From Stanieria cyanosphaera PCC 7437 (GTDB lineage Bacteria; Cyanobacteriota; Cyanobacteriia; Cyanobacteriales; Xenococcaceae), in contig NC_019765.1 of assembly GCF_000317575.1 (NCBI RefSeq), forward strand, positions 1-64,000: a stretch of 64,000 nucleotides of DNA, given 5' to 3'. Below the pieces are notes generated by a model. The model did no database searches. It saw only the letters and a program-made list of their open reading frames with translations, and was not told the DNA's origin. This document shows positions 61,580-64,000 of the stretch, in pieces; position 1 is the first letter of the stretch; each line of letters opens with the position of its first letter. Position numbers and translations under genes: made by a program.

Positions 61580-64000
61580 AATCCCAATGGAGATAAGTTT
61601 AAGACTAATTACGATGAGGTCAGCAATGTCATCTCCACTACCGATGAATTAGGTAGAGTTACCAGTTTCGATTACGATGGGCGAAACAGATTAACAACTA
61701 CTACCAATGCTGAAAATGGAGTAGCTATCTTCCAATACGATGATGCTGGTAATCTACTCGCTTTTTCCGATGAGTTGAATCGTACTACTACCTATACTTA
61801 TGATGCCCTCAACCGTCAGGTTTCTGTAAAAGACCCTCTAAATCACGTTACCACTACCAATTATGATAGTGTAGGCAACGTTACGACGATTACCGATCCC
61901 TTAAACAATACTACTACCTACAGTTACGATGCTTTGAATCGAGTTAATGCGGTAACCAATGCAGAAGGAAATACAGTAACGACTGAATATGATGGAATGG
62001 GTAATGTTGTTGGTGTAACTGATGAGTTGGGACGTACTACTGAATTTGGTTATAACGAGCGCAATGAGCAAACTTCAGTAACAAACGCCTTGGGATATAC
62101 TACCAAATCCGAATATGATTCGGCAGGTAATCTAATCTCCGTCACCGATGCGAGAGGCAATACCACCAGCTACGAATACGATAAATTAAATCGTTTAATA
62201 TCTGAAATCGATGCCAATAATCAAGATGTTAATTATCAATACGACGGGGCGAGTCAGTTAAAGTCTGCATTTGACCCTGATTCGGCTTATAGTTATCAGT
62301 ACGATCTCGCTGGAAGATTAACTCAGGTTGATAATGTAAGTACGACTAATGTTCCTAATGTAGTGTTTAACTACACCTATGACCCCGTTGATAATCTGAC
62401 TCAAGTTACGGACAGCATCGATGGAGTCGAGCGAGGAATTGAAACTTTCGCCTACGACGAACTAGACCGCGTTACTTCTATTACTCAGTCTGGAAATGGG
62501 GTAGAAGATAAACGAGTTGATTATACCTATGATGCTGCTTCTCAGATGACGCAAGTATCTCGTTATAAGGATTTAGCGGGTACTCAACCTGTAGCTGAAT
62601 CTAATTATAAGTTTGATGAAGCTGGAAGTCTTACTGAGTTAACTCACAATAGCGATGGAGAAACTATTTCTGCCTACGAATGGGCTTATGACCAGGCTAA
62701 TCGGATTACTCAGGCTACTTCACCTGATGGGACTTCTGATTATAACTATGATAAGACTGACCAGTTAACTGATGCGGAGCATAGTTATCAAGAGGATGAA
62801 TCGTATACTTATGACGAGAATGGTAATCGTAAGGGTTATGGTTATGTAACTGGTGAGAATAATCAATTACTCTCGGATGGTAAGTATAACTATGAATATG
62901 ACTCCGAAGGTAACAGAACTAAGAGGACATCTATTGCTACTGGTGAGGTAACGAACTATTCTTGGGATTATCGTAATCGTCTAACTGGAGTTGTAACGAA
63001 AGATAGTGGTGGTAATGTTATTAAACAAGCTGACTATACCTATGATGTCTTTGATAGAAGGATAGGTAAATCAGTAGATAGTAATGGGGATGGTGTAGCG
63101 GAGAAGGTAGAGAAGTTTGTTTATGACGGCGACCATATTGCGTTAGTCTTTGATGGCGAGGGGAATCAAATCGAAAGATTCTTCCACGGTACTGGGGTAG
63201 ATTCGGTTATCGCACAGGAGAATGCTTCGGGTAAGGTGCTTTGGGCATTGACCGATAATCAGGGTTCGGTCAGGGCGATCCGATCTTAGATAATGATGGC
63301 AATGTTGTCAATCATATTACTTATGACAGTTTTGGAAATATTACCCTCCAGACTAATGCTGGTACTAATTTCCGCTTCTTCTATACGGGAAGGGAATTAG
63401 ACCCTGAAACTGGTAATTATTACTATCGAACTCGACCCTACGATCCGAACACGGGTCGATTTATTAATGAGGATACCATTGGTTTTGCTGGTGGGGATAG
63501 TAACTTATATCGTTATGTAGTTAATAGTCCAGTTAACTATATCGATCCTTTTGGATTGAGAGGCTACAGTGGAGCTAATAAGTATGTAGCTGACGGACCT
63601 CTTTACGGAGCGGGAGCAGGAAGTGGTGGTTTCAATCTTGGCGGAGCAAGAGGTAGTGGAACAATTGGTAGTGCTGGTTATAAAGGTGTAGGTCTTCAAA
63701 ATGGAGGATTGCCTAATACTGTTCCGACTCCTAATTCCACTCCTAGTGTTCAGCCTAATAATTTTCCTTTGATTCCCAATTTATTTGAAGCAGCAAAAGA
63801 ACTTCTTCAAGATATCTTTGGCAACGATGATGAAGATTTCGATTCAGACCCTCTCAAAATTAATCCCGAACCAGATAATGATGATTTCTTCAATCCCGAC
63901 GAGCCTGATAGTTGGTTTGACAAACAAAAAGAACTGACTGAAGAAATAAATGAAGAAAACAAGAAGAAGGAGAAAGAGCAAAATAGAGATAATAATTCCG
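61580..64000 (+). pseudogene. Second RHS copy: 5'-truncated, frameshifted, running off the window
   Basis: RHS sequence starts directly after a TAA (61577-61579) with NPNGDKFKTNYDEVSNVISTTD, nearly identical for about 280 bp to 57566-57850 of the first copy. It then diverges and converges again in the core. At about 63273 a frameshift ends the first frame (NQGSVRAIRS, TAG 63287); the sequence continues in another frame from DPILDNDGNVVNHITYDSFG through the RHS core (FFYTGRELDPETGNYYYRTRPYDPNTGRFINED) to a linker ending EKEQNRDNNS at 64000. That linker parallels the one before the toxin tip of copy 1, so another tip is expected just beyond the window. Confidence 0.85.

Overview
The window looks like a plasmid, or plasmid-like accessory DNA, of a cyanobacterium. 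It is AT-rich and full of the HIP1 octamer GCGATCGC. It carries ParA-type partition genes, a PRTRC-like ThiF/protein B pair, a type I-D CRISPR-Cas locus and NrsS/CopS-like regulators, all common on cyanobacterial plasmids. I see no rRNA or tRNA gene and no core metabolic gene. I cannot name the genus.

Layout. 1-12.2 kb is a metal-resistance island: a glutaredoxin-MauE fusion, a CopRS/RppAB-like two-component system, a His-rich exported peptide, an RND efflux operon (membrane fusion protein, lipoprotein, pump), a DUF411 metal-binding protein and a Tat-exported multicopper oxidase. Three divergent or tandem promoters here share one direct-repeat box at a constant distance from a -10-like hexamer, so CopR-like control of the whole island is likely. 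12.3-19.9 kb holds toxin-antitoxin debris and mobile DNA: vapB with a vapC broken by a stop codon and by an IS607-type element (serine recombinase plus TnpB), a RES-domain toxin, unknown plasmid genes, a tyrosine recombinase, a decayed IS5-like element and a WGR protein.

20-32 kb is the plasmid core and the most unusual part. A PRTRC-like protein B (E2-like, family D) and a ThiF/E1-like protein flank ParA and its putative DNA-binding partner. An IsrB (RuvC-only, HNH-less relative of IscB) element with its omegaRNA is inserted directly behind parA. A field of ATCTAGAT-type iterons precedes parA. Then comes a 1,216-residue protein whose central region reads like a double-psi beta-barrel RNA polymerase of the RdRP/QDE-1/YonO class, with a CDFDGD motif at residues 482-487, followed by a 610-residue acidic coiled-coil protein.

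32-47.7 kb is a complete type I-D CRISPR-Cas locus: an array of 43 intact 37-bp repeats, a leader, then (all on the minus strand, listed from the array outward) cas2, cas1, cas4, cas6, csc1, csc2, cas10d and cas3, with two DUF433 genes among them, an orphan repeat between cas3 and cas10d, and a divergent WYL regulator. 47.8-55.9 kb is a reduced type IV secretion gene set (VirB2/B3, VirB4, a VirB5-like, VirB6, VirB8-like and VirB10-like proteins) with no relaxase or coupling protein in view.

56-64 kb is a rearranged region: a 5'-truncated vanadium haloperoxidase gene abuts a 5'-truncated RHS gene that ends in a toxin tip with an overlapping immunity gene; a small plasmid segment separates it from a second RHS copy, which is 5'-truncated, frameshifted and runs off the window. 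Several short palindromic repeats have inserted in frame in coding regions (cas10d, the 610-residue gene, the haloperoxidase).
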